A stretch of 64,000 nucleotides of DNA from Paratinospora sagittata (GCA_035771175.1 CM069592.1:37898198-37962197), one strand, 5' to 3'; positions 9,627 to 22,383 are shown, counted from the first letter of the stretch. Made by a program: numbers and translations. Notes: generated by a model from the letters alone, not told the origin.

Positions 9627-12217
9627 GGTTGTGTTTGGTTCACAATCCAGAAACAAGAATACAATCCAAAAAGATAAAATTTAGAAAATGATTTTTTATC
9701 ATTTTCTATTACAGGCTTCTGCCTAGAGATCCTAAACAACGGGTGACAAATACAAACAATATCATCATTGCTTTGATCCCAAAAGTACAATCTCCCAAAC
9801 ACGTAACTGAATTCCACCCTATTAGTCTATGCAATGTTATTTATAAAATTATATCCAAAGCAATAACTAATCGATTACAACTGATTATGCCACATATCAT
9901 TTTGGAGAATCAAAGTGCATTTGTTTCGGGGGTCTTATCACAGACAACGTATTAATTTGTTTTGAGTGCATCCACACAATGCGAGACCGAAATTGATCGG
10001 GACGCCAACATACTGCAATAAAGTTGGATATGAGTAAAGCATATGATCGTGTGGAGTGGCCTTTTTTGGAAGCAATGATGGAAGCCCTTGGATTTTGCTC
10101 GACTTGGATCAACCTTACCATGAGATGTATCTCGACTGTCTCTTATTCGGTGAAGATCAATGGCACTACTTATGGGACCATCTCCCCACAGAGAGGCCTT
10201 CGACAGGGATATTCGCTTTCACCATACATGTTCCTTATACGCTCAGAGGGATTATCAGCTGCACTGTCAGCCGCAGAATGAGAGCATAGAATTATAGGGT
10301 TACAACTGTCTAAAAGGAGCCCTTCCATATCCTATTTATTCTTTGCAGATGATAGCATGGTTTTTGTCAAAGCATCCATAAATGAATGTAAAGAACTCAA
10401 AGACATCCTTCATGATTATGCTCTAGCCTCGGGTCAGCTAATCAACCTAGAAAAATTTGCCATCTCCTTCAGTGCCAATGTAGCAAGTAATATGAGACAG
10501 ACAATTTGTGACATGTTTGATATCCAAGAAGTTGAATGTCATACAAGGTACTTGGGACTCCCAACTATACTAACAAGAAACAAGACTAGAATGTTTGAGC
10601 TATCACTGACTGCATATGAAAGAAACTCATGGGGTGGAAAAATGAAATATTTTCAGGGTGTGGTAAAGAAGTGCTCTTGAAATCTGTAATTCAAGCTATA
10701 CCCACATATATGATGAGCTGTTTTAAGCTCCCTCATGGTATCTGGAAGTCGATGGAAAGCCTGATGGCTTGTTTTTGGTGGGGGAATGCATTGCTTGATA
10801 GGAAAATTCATTGGAAGAAATGGAGTATGCTTTGCAAATCAAAATATATTGGTGGGCTACGCTTTAGAGGCATGGAAAGCTTCAATCAAGCTTTGCTAGC
10901 TGAGCAAGTAATCAAAGCCAAATACTATTCGAACAGAAACTTCATGGATGCTCATTGTGGTCGTAGACCCTCCTTTTTGTGGCGAAGTATTCTATGGGGC
11001 CGTGAATTGCTTAATTTTGGATTGAGATGGAGAATTGGTAATGGAGAGCAAGTACAAATTGCCAAAGACTCGTGGATTCCAAAGGAGTATACTTTTAAAC
11101 CGGTACTTTTTCCACTTTCACTAAAGGAAGTTAAGGTATCGTCTCTCATCAAAGAAGATGGTGAGTAGAATGCTGATTTTATCAATAATAATTTCTCTGA
11201 GCCTGATATTGTAGCCATAACATCGATTCCCCTAGGAAACCCCAAGATTCAATGATGTCGCATTATACTCACAATGACATCTACACAGCACGTAACGGAT
11301 ATTTAATTGCCATGGACAAAAAACATTCTGCTTCATCTTCAAATTTGGCTCATTCCATGATATGGTGGAAACAATTATGGAATCTACAAATTCCCCCTAA
11401 AATCAAGATTTTTTACTGGATATCAATACATGGGTGCTTACCCACAAGTAAAAACCTAGCGATGCACCACATGGTTGCGCTAGATAAATGGCACCTATGG
11501 ATGAATCGTAACCAAATTGCACACGGACAGTCAAAAAGAACAGGCAAAGAAATAGTTCTTCGCACCATTGATTTCCTTGAAGAATTTCAATCTATTTCAT
11601 CATCAGCACGCCCTACTCTAGCAAGACCAGTACCACCACAACGTGCCCCGCAATCAAGCTGGATCCCCCCAAATCCATGAGAAATGAAATTAAATGTTGA
11701 TGCAGCTGTTGATACAAAGACACACGCAATAGAATTGGGTGCGATCATAAGGAACAAGAGTGGAGATATTCTCATAGCAGGAGCAAAAAAGATGAAACAG
11801 GTTGTGTTCCATGCGTAGTGCGTAGCAGAATCGGATGCTCTTTCGATGATCAAAACGGTCCAAGATGAAGATCCTTCAGGATCAATTACTGCTCTCATTG
11901 CCCAAGATATAAAGGAGATAAGTAATTTTTATGAGTAAGAAGATTCACTCACACACTTAAATCAAGAAACGAAGTTGCACATGCATTAGCAAAGTTTGGT
12001 TTAAACGTTGATGATACGGTTGTATGGATGGAAGAGGGCCCAGAGTGGCTTCTCAAATTTATCCAAAGTGATAATGTTAATTCCTTTTATCTGCAATAAA
12101 TATCACTGGTTTCAAAAAAAAAAGTGAAATATTGTCTTCAAAATATTTTGATCCAAATAAGTTTTTAATATTTTTAAATGTAGAAAACTATATTTGCATC
12201 ACCAAGTAAACGCGGCC
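9627..12217. mobile_element. MITE (Harbinger-like ends) split by a LINE
   Basis: The left end is TTA then GGTTGTGTTTGGTTCAC, and the right end is AAGTAAACGCGGCC then TTA. The ends form an imperfect inverted repeat flanked by TTA, as expected for PIF/Harbinger-type MITEs. The first 85 bases closely match, in reverse complement, the right half of the MITE at 62.31-62.53 kb, including the shared word AAACAAGAATACAATC. The last 90 bases resemble that element's other half. The LINE sits between them, so it inserted into a pre-existing MITE. Confidence 0.6.
9713..12123 (+). mobile_element. L1-type LINE, 5'-truncated and disrupted
   Basis: The translation shows a plant L1 reverse transcriptase: LEILNNG, NNIIIALIPKV, FHPISLCNVIYKIISKAI, MSKAYDRVEWPF, PQRGLRQG and SYLFFADDSM (the F-A-D-D catalytic motif). 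These are followed by the C-terminal part (GGLRFRGMESFNQALLAEQV, LWRSILWGRELL), a zf-RVT region (LWNLQIPPKIKIFYW near 11385) and RNase H-like sequence (LGAIIRNKSGDILIAGAKK near 11735). Frameshifts or stops occur near 9741, 9955, 10280, 10670, 11168 and in many places after 11250. There is no endonuclease domain, so the copy is 5'-truncated. It ends in a 10-base A run. It is inactive. Confidence 0.9.
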
Positions 12218-12659
12218 TTACATTTAAGTGAAAACTTAAAATTGCTTCAACTAAGCTCACCTCTCGATATGAATAGTTTTTCTTTCTTAGAATCCAAAAA
12301 TAATAATATACTGATACTAGTGGCATTTTGTAATGCTGGCGCGTCCCACTTATTACTACTACTACATAAATGTCATAAAATTAAGAAATATAAAGAAAAA
12401 TAAACACATGAAAAACGTTTTAAATTGTAAATTCAAAATAAAATAGAATAGCAAAATTCATACAACGATCATGGACCATTGGCAAGTAATTGACGTGTCA
12501 ATCATCTACGCCATGTACAGGAGCGCACTCCTGCGATTGACATATGGAGGACGGAAGGTATTGAGGGGACTATTTAAAAACTACGCGCGGGGAAAATTTT
12601 TGAAACCTCGAAGCGCCTGCGCGCGTGTTCGAGTTTGCAGTCTCGCAATCGCCAACCTG

Positions 12660-13630
12660 AAAATCTGATCAGAAAGTTTTCAGAATTTCGAACATGAACA
12701 TTTCAATCAAACCGGACAAATGCTCCTCTTCTCCTGCTTGGATCGAAGATCTTTCCGGTATGTATGTATTATATTGGATCAAACAATTTCTTATTTCAAT
12801 CAAACCGGATAAATTTCTTATTTGCTAGAGTTCAACTTAGTGAAGTATGTATTATATTGGATCAAACAATTTGTGGATAATTATCTAACAATGAGATATT
12901 TCTTTTGAATCATCACATTATCAAAATGAAATCAGATCGGAAAGTTTTCAGAGTTTTTTCAAACATTTCAATCAAATTGGAGAAATGTTCCTCTTCTCCT
13001 GCTTGGATCGAGGATCTTTCCGGTTCCTAGCCTTCCCGATCTCTTGAATTACAGTTTCTTATTTGTTAGAGTTCAACTTAGTCAAGTATGTGGGATACTG
13101 GATCAAACAACACGGTGCTAGAGTTCAAGTTGTGGATAATTATCTGGTAACGAGATTTTTCTTTTGAATCATCACATTATCAAATTGAAATCAGATCGGA
13201 AAGTTTGAGTTTCAAGCATTTCAATCAAACTGGAGAAATGTTCCTCTTCTCCAGCTTGGATCGAAGATCTTTCTGGAACGTAGCCTTCTCTATCTTTTGA
13301 ATTACAGTTCCTGATTTGCTAGAGTTTAACTTAGTGAAGTATGTACTAGAGTTCAATTTGTGGAGAATTATCTAACAATGAGATTTTTTTTTTTTTTTTA
13401 TTACCTGTTTTTTGGCACCGGGAGGTGTCTTCCTTCCCTTTGGGCGAGACTAATCCTCCCGGGCTCGGGCATTGTAGAGGCATTTGGGTTGGCCCTCCCA
13501 ACAGGTGCTGATAAATGAGGGCACGCCCAGGTTCGAATTCGAGGCCTGGACCTCAACCCCACTTATACTCAATTCTTTAACCAACTGAACTACCACTTGT
13601 TGGTATGAGATTTTTCTTTTGAATTATCTA
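12660..13630. repeat. Three tandem units of about 260 bp
   Basis: The phrase (A)TCAGATCGGAAAGTTT-like followed by CATTTCAATCAAA(C/T) and CTGCTTGGATCGAAGATCTT recurs starting near 12666, 12931 and 13190, with spacings of about 265 and 259 bases. Each unit also carries GAGTTCAACTTAGTGAAGTA and ATTATCTAACAATGAGAT. The third unit is interrupted at 13389-13604 by a SINE and continues afterwards. The duplication therefore predates the SINE. Confidence 0.8.
13389..13604 (-). mobile_element. tRNA-derived SINE, family A (copy 1)
   Basis: On the minus strand the head reads AGTGGTAGTTCAGTTGGTTA (tRNA-like, A box), then CGAATTCGAACC (B box). The body carries ATTAGTCTCGCCCAAAGGGA, AGACACCTCCC and a T-run/A-tail. 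A target duplication, ATGAGATTTTT, flanks it at 13378-13388 and 13605-13615. The same family is at 37.94, 38.59, 44.13 and 45.02 kb. Confidence 0.85.
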
Positions 13631-14846
13631 ATAATGTGATATTAGATGTGTTGCTAATCAGCTTAGATATCGGCTGCTGGTGTAGCTTTCAGCATGCAAT
13701 TAGGCTCTCCAATACTGTTAGTCTAAATAGTTTAAGAGTTTAGCCTGTTAATGGTCAACAGTCATGACTTGTTTTCATTAACGTTTTGAAGATCTCCATT
13801 GACGTCAAGTGAATATTCTAGTGAGGTGAAGATTTAAGTAATTTAAACAATCGGCTTCTATTTCTAGGTGAAGTTTTTAGTAGTTTAAAGCCATGTTTGA
13901 ATCTTCAGTTTTTTTTAATGTTCTTGTTCCAGGCAAGGCTTACATCACATTGAGCATGTGCAATGCTTTTATTTATTTACTGATTTTTTTCAGAAATAAT
14001 GTCAAAAATATTCTTAGATTTAGGATTTTGAACCCTTTAACCATGTAAAACAGCAATGCCTGAGTTGATGCGTAATTAAACACCACAAGCATCTAGTTCT
14101 GCCTATGTATATATGGTCGTCAATTTTTTGATGTCTTGTTTTTCTCATTTCCCTTAGGGTGCAACTGGATCATTCATTTCCCAACATTTTTCTGTATATA
14201 GAAGTATTCATTGAACAGAGTTCAATAGACAACGTCAATTTAGGCTATTGGGGTACCATGCTTCCATGCTAAGAGCTTGATTTTGTTTTGTTTTTTTTTT
14301 TGGCTCGGGAAAGTGTGTGAGAGGGTAATAGCTCGTGTAGCATCCATCTTATTGTGAAACATATGTTGAACACAAATGGTTTGCAAAGCACAGGTCGTTG
14401 GAAAGCTATGCTCAGATATATCTAAAGTCTATTATAAGTCTGTCCAAAAGTTATAAAGTTCTGATTGTTGTATCACCATTGTGCCGCCAGCGAGTAATTC
14501 CATCAAGACGTGGCAATTGCAAATTATTTTAGTTCGTGATAACCCAGGATTCTATATACTGACACGAGTGCCAGTGAACATAGTACATCATATTGGATTA
14601 TGTTTTGGTGAATATACAACCATTCTTTGGCATATGACTTGCAATGACTTAAAAGGAGTTCTTGTTTCCATCTGCAGGAGACATGCTTGGAGGTCACCCT
14701 GGCTGGTAGTTGGTCCAATTTTTGTAGTAAGCATCAGGTATTTCTCTTATGAGAGTTTTTTCATATTTAAGCTTCCTCGTGCATTTGATCAACTATCTAC
14801 ATTCTTTTCTCAAGAATTTTTTACTGCACTTATTTTATCTGGGAGA

Positions 14847-14854
<8 letters not shown>

Positions 14855-14907
<53 letters not shown>
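14855..14907. repeat. (TA)n microsatellite
   Basis: About 26 TA units preceded by an A10 run. Confidence 0.95.
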
Positions 14908-14910
<3 letters not shown>

Positions 14911-15326
14911 GACCCTGCATTTCTCTTGTGGCTGGAAAACTACATGATTAATGCTTCTATAGTCAGGGTGTGTAGTTCTCCTCCTTACATTACATCTTCC
15001 TCTACTCATGCACTTCAAAACATAGAAGCACCTGTTCAAATGCTTGCCCCTGTATTATTGACTCATCTTCATAAGCAAACTAGAGAAAATTTTGTTTTAA
15101 TACGATAGAAAACGAACCATCTATTGATGGTGTTGTGTTCTGTATGGTAATGATGTTTTCAAAGAGGCTACTGCAATTTTTGAATGGAATCACTGTGTAA
15201 AGATCTCCCAGAACCCAAGCTGAAGATTATCCTGCCAGAATGATCCCTTGTTCTCAATCATCTAAATCAGTAGGTGTTCGCAAAGCACCTAAAAAACTGA
15301 ATAGATTGGTTGACTCTGAAGTATAG

Positions 15327-18195
15327 GAGGTATGTTACAATGGTGGATCCAATCTCTTGTATCTACTTTGCCTGAACCTGTTCATGTACAGGTAGTATGA
15401 TTAATAGGGATAACATTAACAGCTTGGCTTGAGAAAGGGGTCTGTAGCATATTTTAGTAGGCTCAAGCATTCATACACACTGTCTTAGGTACCTGGGCCT
15501 CTTTCTTTTTATTTTCCTATTTTTCAAAACTTTAGTAAATAATCTGCCTATGACTCGGTGGGAATTTAAGGTGGGAAACTCAGCAAACATGCTTGTACTT
15601 GGGTGAGATTTACATCTAAGCAAGCATCTCATAACGAAAAGGCAAGATAGTGTACATGCATTAATGCATAAAAGTTGGCACACAAGTTTGATAGGGATGT
15701 ATATGGTGGTGTATAAAATTCATACAAGCGGTGTATAATGTGTTATAGCCTTCGGAAGTTTTTAATTGTGCTGTGCACATAATCATAGATATATGATAGC
15801 ATATCTACATGAACTTAAATGGAAATGCAAGACAGGTGGAGCTATAATTTTTTAATAATGTTTGTACAGATGGGTGTCTGTACTCTGGTGCAGCAACTTT
15901 GTCAAGTTCAAATTGATCAAGGATAAAGGTAGAAGCAAATGTGCACCTTGTTTTTATTTTTTAAAATCTTTTGGCTGTGCTTAAATTATGAATTCATGCT
16001 TCCTACGCAATTTGGAAGTTGATGCTTAAAAATTTTGCACTGCTCACAGATCTTACATAGTACAATTTTGGATCTCTCATAGTTTTTTACGTAAATATTT
16101 CTATCCTGATGTCTAACTATCGGATTGAATCAATGGATCCAAAATGCTTTGATTTTGCTATGTAAGACAACTTTACTGAATCGTTGCGGTCCTTATTCAG
16201 AGACATCCTGTAGTGAGTATTTAAAATGTTACTGTTTATAGTTTTCTGAAAGTTTTGACAGGGACAACTGTAGCCCTAGGTTGTAATACAAACAACAGCT
16301 AGATGCCATGAACATGGACCATGCCACTTCAGTGCAAGCACTAAAATATCCTTTATCATGTCCAATTCTAGGCACATTCTGTGAATGCATTCTTCCTTTT
16401 CCTTTGATAGCTAGGTAAGTACCTTTTTCCCACAATTTAACTGGTTGATTTTAGTTGCCTAAAGATGACGCTGGTGAGCAAAAGTAGCAAGCTGGAAGCT
16501 TACAGTAAAGTTCCATAGAGGATGAGTGATCAAGGTTCACTTTATGTAATTATGTTCTAGAAAGTTGAAGATTATCCTATTTGTTGGTAGTCATCATTAT
16601 CTATAAACTTTGACTAACTTGGTCCTAATCACCAGAGACTAAAAACACTCTTGTGAAATCATGATTTCAAGAATAGTTTGCATTATGGGCAGTGGTCAGT
16701 TAGAAGAGAAGATTCCTGCAATCAAGTAATGGATTGCCAAATAATTATCATATTTAGTATTGGCAGCTAGCCTTCTCCCTATTCCTAACTTGTCTATTTC
16801 ACACATTCTTCTTGGGAGGATATGTTAGTTTTGATTCTCACACCAGGGAGGATTATGTCTTGACCTTACCAAAAGAATCTTACAATGCATTATTGAAGCA
16901 ATCCCTGATACATTATTTCCTGCTTGAGTAACATGTTGGGAGGTTGCTGACAAATATGCTAACCCCATTTTCGCGACATCTAGAAAGAAATTCTGTTCAT
17001 TGCCCTGAATTATGCTTTTCACATAATCATCTCATCCATGAAAATCTTCTTTTGTGTCGAACCCACGACATTTGTAGTGGGTGCTGTCTCTTTACAAGGA
17101 AAAGTCAAGAAGTTGAAAACAATGGGGATAAAGCAATGTTGTCTTGACACTCATGTCTTCATCGTTTCTCCCTTTTTTTGTCATTAGCCTCTTCGATCTA
17201 CATGGAGAAATAGAACCCAGATAATGTCAGGCTCCACATTAAGTCCCTGTTCCATATTCCTGAGTCCCAAACAGTATCACAGAACAACGGTGTTTGATGC
17301 TTCAATCTCTGCATTAAACATATAGGGTAGGGATTAATTGCATTTCCAGAACAATTTGCAGTCTCTTTGTACGCTTATACCTTTTCAGCTGTGATTTTGT
17401 TCAATTAGCACAGATGCTTGTAATGTCTAAAATTAAAAGTGAACACTGGAAATGACCCAGAACATATATAGAAGTTCCACAAAGTGAAGAATTGACACCG
17501 TAGTTGAAATAAATTTTAGCTGAAAATAGTTCATACTAGCATCTAGTAATCAAACAAGGGAAAATTAAAGCTCAATACGCTTTTAACTAGCTATCTTTCT
17601 TTCTTTTCGGCTAAATCAATGATCATGTTTTCAGAATATTTCACATTCAAGTGGATTTAATAATTATGTTCTGAGTACAACATCTTATTCATGACTCTCC
17701 TAATTTGTTTGGCAGGGTCAACGAGGATCTTCCCAGAGAAAGAAACATTGTAAGTGATCCATAGTTCTGGCAATGATATTTGCTCCATGAACAGAAAATC
17801 AACATCAATATCAGTTGTGTCCTAAGAATATATAATTCATTATTTTAAACTCAATCACAATTGAAAATTCTTTCCATTAATCCGAGGAATTATACATGGA
17901 GAAAAACAAAATCCTTAATTAAATAGTCACAGATTTCATTGAGAAACCAAACTAATGGGAGGTTGTGGGTTCTCCTTCCATTTCATTTATGCTTCTCTTT
18001 CGTTTATTTCAGAATGTAGTAGAATTCCTATTCTCATCTAAAAGTTACAGACGCTTCTGATTTGAACCACTTGGGTGTTGCCCAAAAAGATTTTCTAAAG
18101 CAGCACTGAAACAAACAACTCCTAAGTGATCTTCCTTTCACCACCCCAAAACACCCACAAATCCTTCCTTCTTGCTACTGATGAACCCATTATTT
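15327..18195. other. Intergenic or intronic, no gene supported
   Basis: Splice-like blocks exist (for example around 15870-15950 and 17717-17752, the latter with GCAG before and GTAAGT after), but I could not join them into a protein. No repeat family is obvious. Confidence 0.35.
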
Positions 18196-18708
18196 TTAAG
18201 GATGGAAACGTTGGCGACAAGCCTGACAAGTGATCTCCATGCATGTAGAGTCAATTTGGCGAGTTGCTTTCTCCTTCAATCTCTCAGCTTTCTCTACCTC
18301 TTCTCTTGCTCTCTCCCACATGAACCTTGCCCTTGCAAATTCTGATTCTGCTAACTCCATCTCTCTTCTTGTCATCTCTCTAACTTTCTCAGCATAAGCT
18401 TTCTCAACTGCTGCCAATCGAATTTGCTCAGCTGCTTGCCACTTCAAAGCCTCAACGCAACTCAAATCAATCTTAGCTTCACCGTAATCTCTAAATGGTC
18501 TTCCGAGAACACAATCTGACGCTGCTCCTCTTGCTTGAACTGGTTGCAGGCTGATTGATAATTGCAGGTCCAAAGATGGCCCATCAAAGGAATCAACAAC
18601 CACTTTTGATGATCTTGAACTCCCAGAAGTGTCTGATTTCCACGCTGCAGCTAGACGTGTCGAAGAGCGGCCTGCAGGTAGCAATTGCAACTCTCTGTGA
18701 TCTTCCAT
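18196..18708 (-). CDS. IDD14/15/16 (SHOOT GRAVITROPISM 5)-type C-terminal protein without zinc fingers
   Basis: This is a single-exon protein of 170 aa starting at MEDHRELQLLP. An in-frame ATG 18 codons upstream (18762) gives 188 aa, but the inner start matches the MED..ELQLLP start I recall for related short proteins. The N-terminal half has SLDLQLSIS, an LxLxL-type motif. From about residue 90 a long charged helix follows (EALKWQAAEQIRLAAVEKAY, then VREMTRREMELAESEFARAR, then EVEKAERLKEKATRQ), ending in STCMEITCQACRQRF. This helix and terminal CxxC are typical of the C-terminal region of the IDD14/15/16 transcription factors. The four-finger ID DNA-binding domain is absent, and none is encoded within several kb upstream. 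It may act through dimerisation with full-length IDD proteins; that role is inferred. Confidence 0.85.
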   Translation of the reverse strand: MEDHRELQLLPAGRSSTRLAAAWKSDTSGSSRSSKVVVDSFDGPSLDLQLSISLQPVQARGAASDCVLGRPFRDYGEAKIDLSCVEALKWQAAEQIRLAAVEKAYAEKVREMTRREMELAESEFARARFMWERAREEVEKAERLKEKATRQIDSTCMEITCQACRQRFHP

Positions 18709-21700
18709 TTTAGAGAGAGACACGCCAAGGTACGAGATCCTCGGTTGGCAGAACTTCTGCATGTATCTATATATATATATAAATAATATATGTGAGAATT
18801 ATAAATGTATATTATATTGTTTCTACATGCTGGTAAATTACAAAAAAACACCCATGGAGCGTTGTTAGAAAATATTGAATTCAAGAGCTATAGTTTATTG
18901 GTAAAATCCCAATTACTATGTATACCAACATAAACTTTAACCTCTAGAATAACAAATTTCTATCATGTTAAAAACTAATCCAAAAATTATAATTTATAAG
19001 AAAAGGCATAATTATGTATATCAAACCAACATTAACTTTAACAAGCGTGCGTAGAGTAATGGTTGTCTAGGGAAGGGCATTAGTGTCATATTGGTGTATG
19101 GAAGGCTGCTTGTACATTAGAGAACAAGACGAGTACCGTTTAAGAAGAGCTAAAACGGATCGAGTTATATGGGAATTTGAGAAGCTTTTCAGGGTTGAAT
19201 TAACATTATTATTCTTTTGGGTGTGGGCAGGAATGAATGAATGGATAACTTTTAGGCTTTTTAGTAGTTCTTGGGAGTTGCTTTGTGCTCGTGTTATATT
19301 TAATTTCTAGTTTGAGGTTTCTTTAATGGCAGAGGGACGTGAGGAGGAGTGGGTGGTGGGTAATAATTACGTTCGCACGTGCGTTGGGTATTTGGGTTTG
19401 GGCTTTTTTCACGGGGTTTCCACTTTATGGTGGGCCTTTGTCGGCCCCTCAGTACAGAAAGCAAACCTTTACTTTATCTGCTGCCGCAGGGCTACAGTAC
19501 CGGGCTGCTACGCACGTGCCAGAGCCAAGTGGCAGCCGGGTGAGGATTCTTTGAATCCAGATTGTCCTCTTAGCACCGTGGGACAGATTGGTGATATTAA
19601 CTATACGAAATCGTGCAATTCTCTTTGGATCCTTTTATTTTCGCTAAAGTATTGCACTAGTTGTCTGTGTATTGTAGTTGTCAAATTTGTTAATATAGTC
19701 CCACGTTACGTGAGTACAATTAGGATATATAATGTTAAGTCACGGACAATCCTCTTCTTGTAAATCCAATTTTAAGGATAGTTAGGCCATAGGTTTTATC
19801 ATGCAGCACGGCGGTATATCAGGGTTAGGTTTAGTTAAGATCTCTAGCCTTGCATGGGGGGGAATGCTTAGGCCCGGGTGTATGGAGGGAAAGTGTTCAA
19901 TGACTCTAGCCCCAACTTTGCTTAGGAAGAGTATTAGCTTAGTTTCGCATTATCCAAGTATAATTAGAAAATGGCGTAAGGTGCCAACGTCATTTTCTAA
20001 CGCTGGCACTCAGCCTCTGTTGAATGTTAGGGATGTTACACAATACACCTGCATTCTTATAACATCCAAAAGAACTAAGTGTCAACGTTAAAAAATAGCA
20101 TTTGTACTAAGTATACATAAAACATTTTTTATATATAAATCATAGGCTACCTTCTTTTAAGCTGCCGTTTTAAGAGATGAGTTATTAGGCTCATAGGTTT
20201 ATCAAAATAGATTGTTTGGTTAACCATGTCTTTCTATAATTTTTTTCTGAGTTCTAGAGGGATTGTTTACAAATTTTTTCATGCTTCCGGGCCTTCTGTT
20301 TTTTTCAAAAAAGAAATACTGTAACTACCAAGCAAGACAGAAGAAAGCAGAAGTTATTTGATAGCTTTTGGCTTTTTTAACTTTAAAAAAAAAAATGGAT
20401 AGTAAAACTTGGGATTCAAGTAGGTTGATTCGAAATTTGGGTACTTTTTCATGTTTGTATTGCTTTGTGCTACATGTGTTGCTTGTTCATGAACATCCTC
20501 TCAAGTCTACCATTTGCACTTTTAAAAACTCTATTTAAGACAGATTAGATGTTATTATGATTGGTCTTTAGGGAACCTGCAAAATATTATAATATAAAAT
20601 TGATATTGTTTATTTTGTTGGGTCCTTGGAAATGCCAGGATATAATAAGTTTCTTAAGCTGTGTTTTGATCTTCATTCAACGTTTTTTATTTTGCATTTC
20701 TGTATCATGAATTTTTTAATAATTTCTTTTATGATGAGTTTTTCACTTGGCTTCAAACGTTTTAACCATTATATCTATTCGAAATTATTGTGCAACTGAT
20801 ATATGGAACATGCTTGGATGAACTAACATGTAAATTCTCCATATAACCGTAGATGATTAGTTAAAATAGCTGCTTCCATATTTTTTTCCAGGACAAGGTA
20901 CCATTACCAAAAATTATTCTACACTTCCGTATCTCAGGCTTGTGCAATAAAGTACAGTTATCAAATAAGCTTATTTTATGAGAAATCTTTTGGAAAAAAT
21001 CATTACTGTTTTCAGTCTACTTTTCAGTTCTATAATTCCAAATTCCTTTTTATTTTTATAATGTCCAAAGATTCCTAACTCTTTAATAGCACCGAACCAA
21101 ATTAATTAGTGCACGTGTGAACCAAATCAATATTTGGTGGTAGGTTTGATAGATATATAGTCGTTGCATGCATGATTACATTATTTCACATTATAAGAGG
21201 TCCACTTGTTCTTGCCTGCAAAAAAACCTCAAATGATATAGTTAAAAGGGTCACGGATCCGTGACTTGACATTGGTAGGCATCTTTTGGTCCAAGATGCT
21301 TCTTGTATAACGAAATGTTTTATGTCCTCGCCCTTATAAAATTTTTAGAGGAAAAAAAAGAAAAGAAGACATTATAATTCATGGAATTGTTCCTTCAAGG
21401 TAGATTTTTATTTTTTTAGTTTTTGGTAATTTTGAGACAGGCAAGTAAGAAAAGTTTAGGGAGGAAGAAATGGAGCAGGTGAGAGATTGGAGGGTGTGTT
21501 ACCTTACGGGGTCAGCTTCAGCTGTGTCCCAAAGGACCCAGTTGGAGGATTGGGTGGATGTTGCTTTAGGAGAATTATTCATCTATTATGTGACCAAACA
21601 GCGCAATGAATTGATCAAAATTTTACAAAATAATGCTGCCAATCTTGTTATAAATTTTATTAACTTGGGCATCATAGATTGTTTATGTTTGAGCTTTGCT

Positions 21701-22383
21701 CTTGCTTTTATTGTGCATTTGCATGACATGTGATCTTTTCTTCTTTGAATTTTTCTTAATGTGTTTCACTATAGTTCACCTGATTGGAAATTATAATAGT
21801 ACTCAATTACTTTTCATTACTTTAAATGAATGATAAAGCTGTGATTAAGAGGGATAACATTATAATTAGTCCTTAATCCTTATTCTTTGAAGATAGATAA
21901 CAATTTTCTGATTGTTATCCAAAGTCATTTAAAAGTTTAAAAAAATTCTCACCTTAAATAGTTTTAACAAAAAGGATAGCATTAGGACTTCCAACTAAAA
22001 GATCCAGTATTAGTTCTGAAACCTTCCATACATTGTTTCTACAATAAGGTGGAGAATAATGGCAAAACATGCCAGTTTCACCATTGAATGCCATCTTAAA
22101 CCTAGCACCTAATGCAGCTTTGAATCTTTCTATTTTTTATGAATCCATAGTTTTAAAACTCACAGGTTAAGTGAAAAGGTCAAAATATAACCATCACAAA
22201 ACATTATCACTTGATGGCATAGAACTGGCAATAATTGCATATACACAAAAGTATAAATCAGAAGAGCACCTTCTGAATGTCTAGCTGCAGAAACAGTAGC
22301 AATAAAAAAGACAAAAGAAAAAGTAGGAACATCAGAAAGAGAGGAGAGAAAGGACTGAAGCATCTTGTCTGGCTTAAGAGTGA
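18709..22383. other. Intergenic, no gene supported
   Basis: A short (AT)n lies near 18766-18780. ORFs at 19083-20091 and 21470-21733 show no recognised domain. A small inverted pair, GTGCCAACG and CGCTGGCAC, occurs around 19980-20009. The rest is AT-rich. Confidence 0.4.

Larger units (their letters stand above)
12694..15326 (+). other. Possible unrecognised gene (weak)
   Basis: An ATG at 12694 opens a 21-codon exon-like frame (MNISIKPDKCSSSPAWIEDL) that ends at a good donor (CCG|GTATGT, 12758). Downstream, a frame open from 15201 to a TAG at 15324-15326 (RSPRTQAEDYPARM, ending KAPKKLNRLVDSEV) looks like a C-terminal exon. I cannot connect the two with confident internal exons and recognise no family. 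The first-exon sequence is repeated, with changes, in the next two tandem units. It may be a short gene, a partly duplicated pseudogene or chance. The stretch to 17.9 kb shows nothing firmer. Confidence 0.25.

Noticed and set aside
10629..11168. The 179-codon open frame as a host gene
   Set aside because: It is the C-terminal part of the LINE reverse-transcriptase protein, contiguous with motifs in neighbouring frames.
13540..13604. A tRNA gene
   Set aside because: The tRNA-like head lacks a cloverleaf with acceptor pairing and is joined to a SINE body with a target duplication. No true tRNA or rRNA gene was found in the window.
12660..13630. CRISPR-like or satellite array
   Set aside because: Only three long, diverged units with no short regular spacers, in a plant nuclear context; an ordinary tandem duplication explains it.
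14481..15108. Long ORFs running through the (TA)n tract
   Set aside because: They exist because TA repeats encode Ile/Tyr runs without stops; the flanks show no conserved protein.
19083..20091. Several ORFs of 65-145 codons on the + strand
   Set aside because: No family pattern, overlapping frames and no splice context; composition is ordinary intergenic sequence.
21470..21733. 87-codon ORF (MEQVRDWRVCYLTGSASAVS...)
   Set aside because: No recognised similarity and no neighbouring exons; the C-terminal half is AT-driven hydrophobic sequence. It may be chance.
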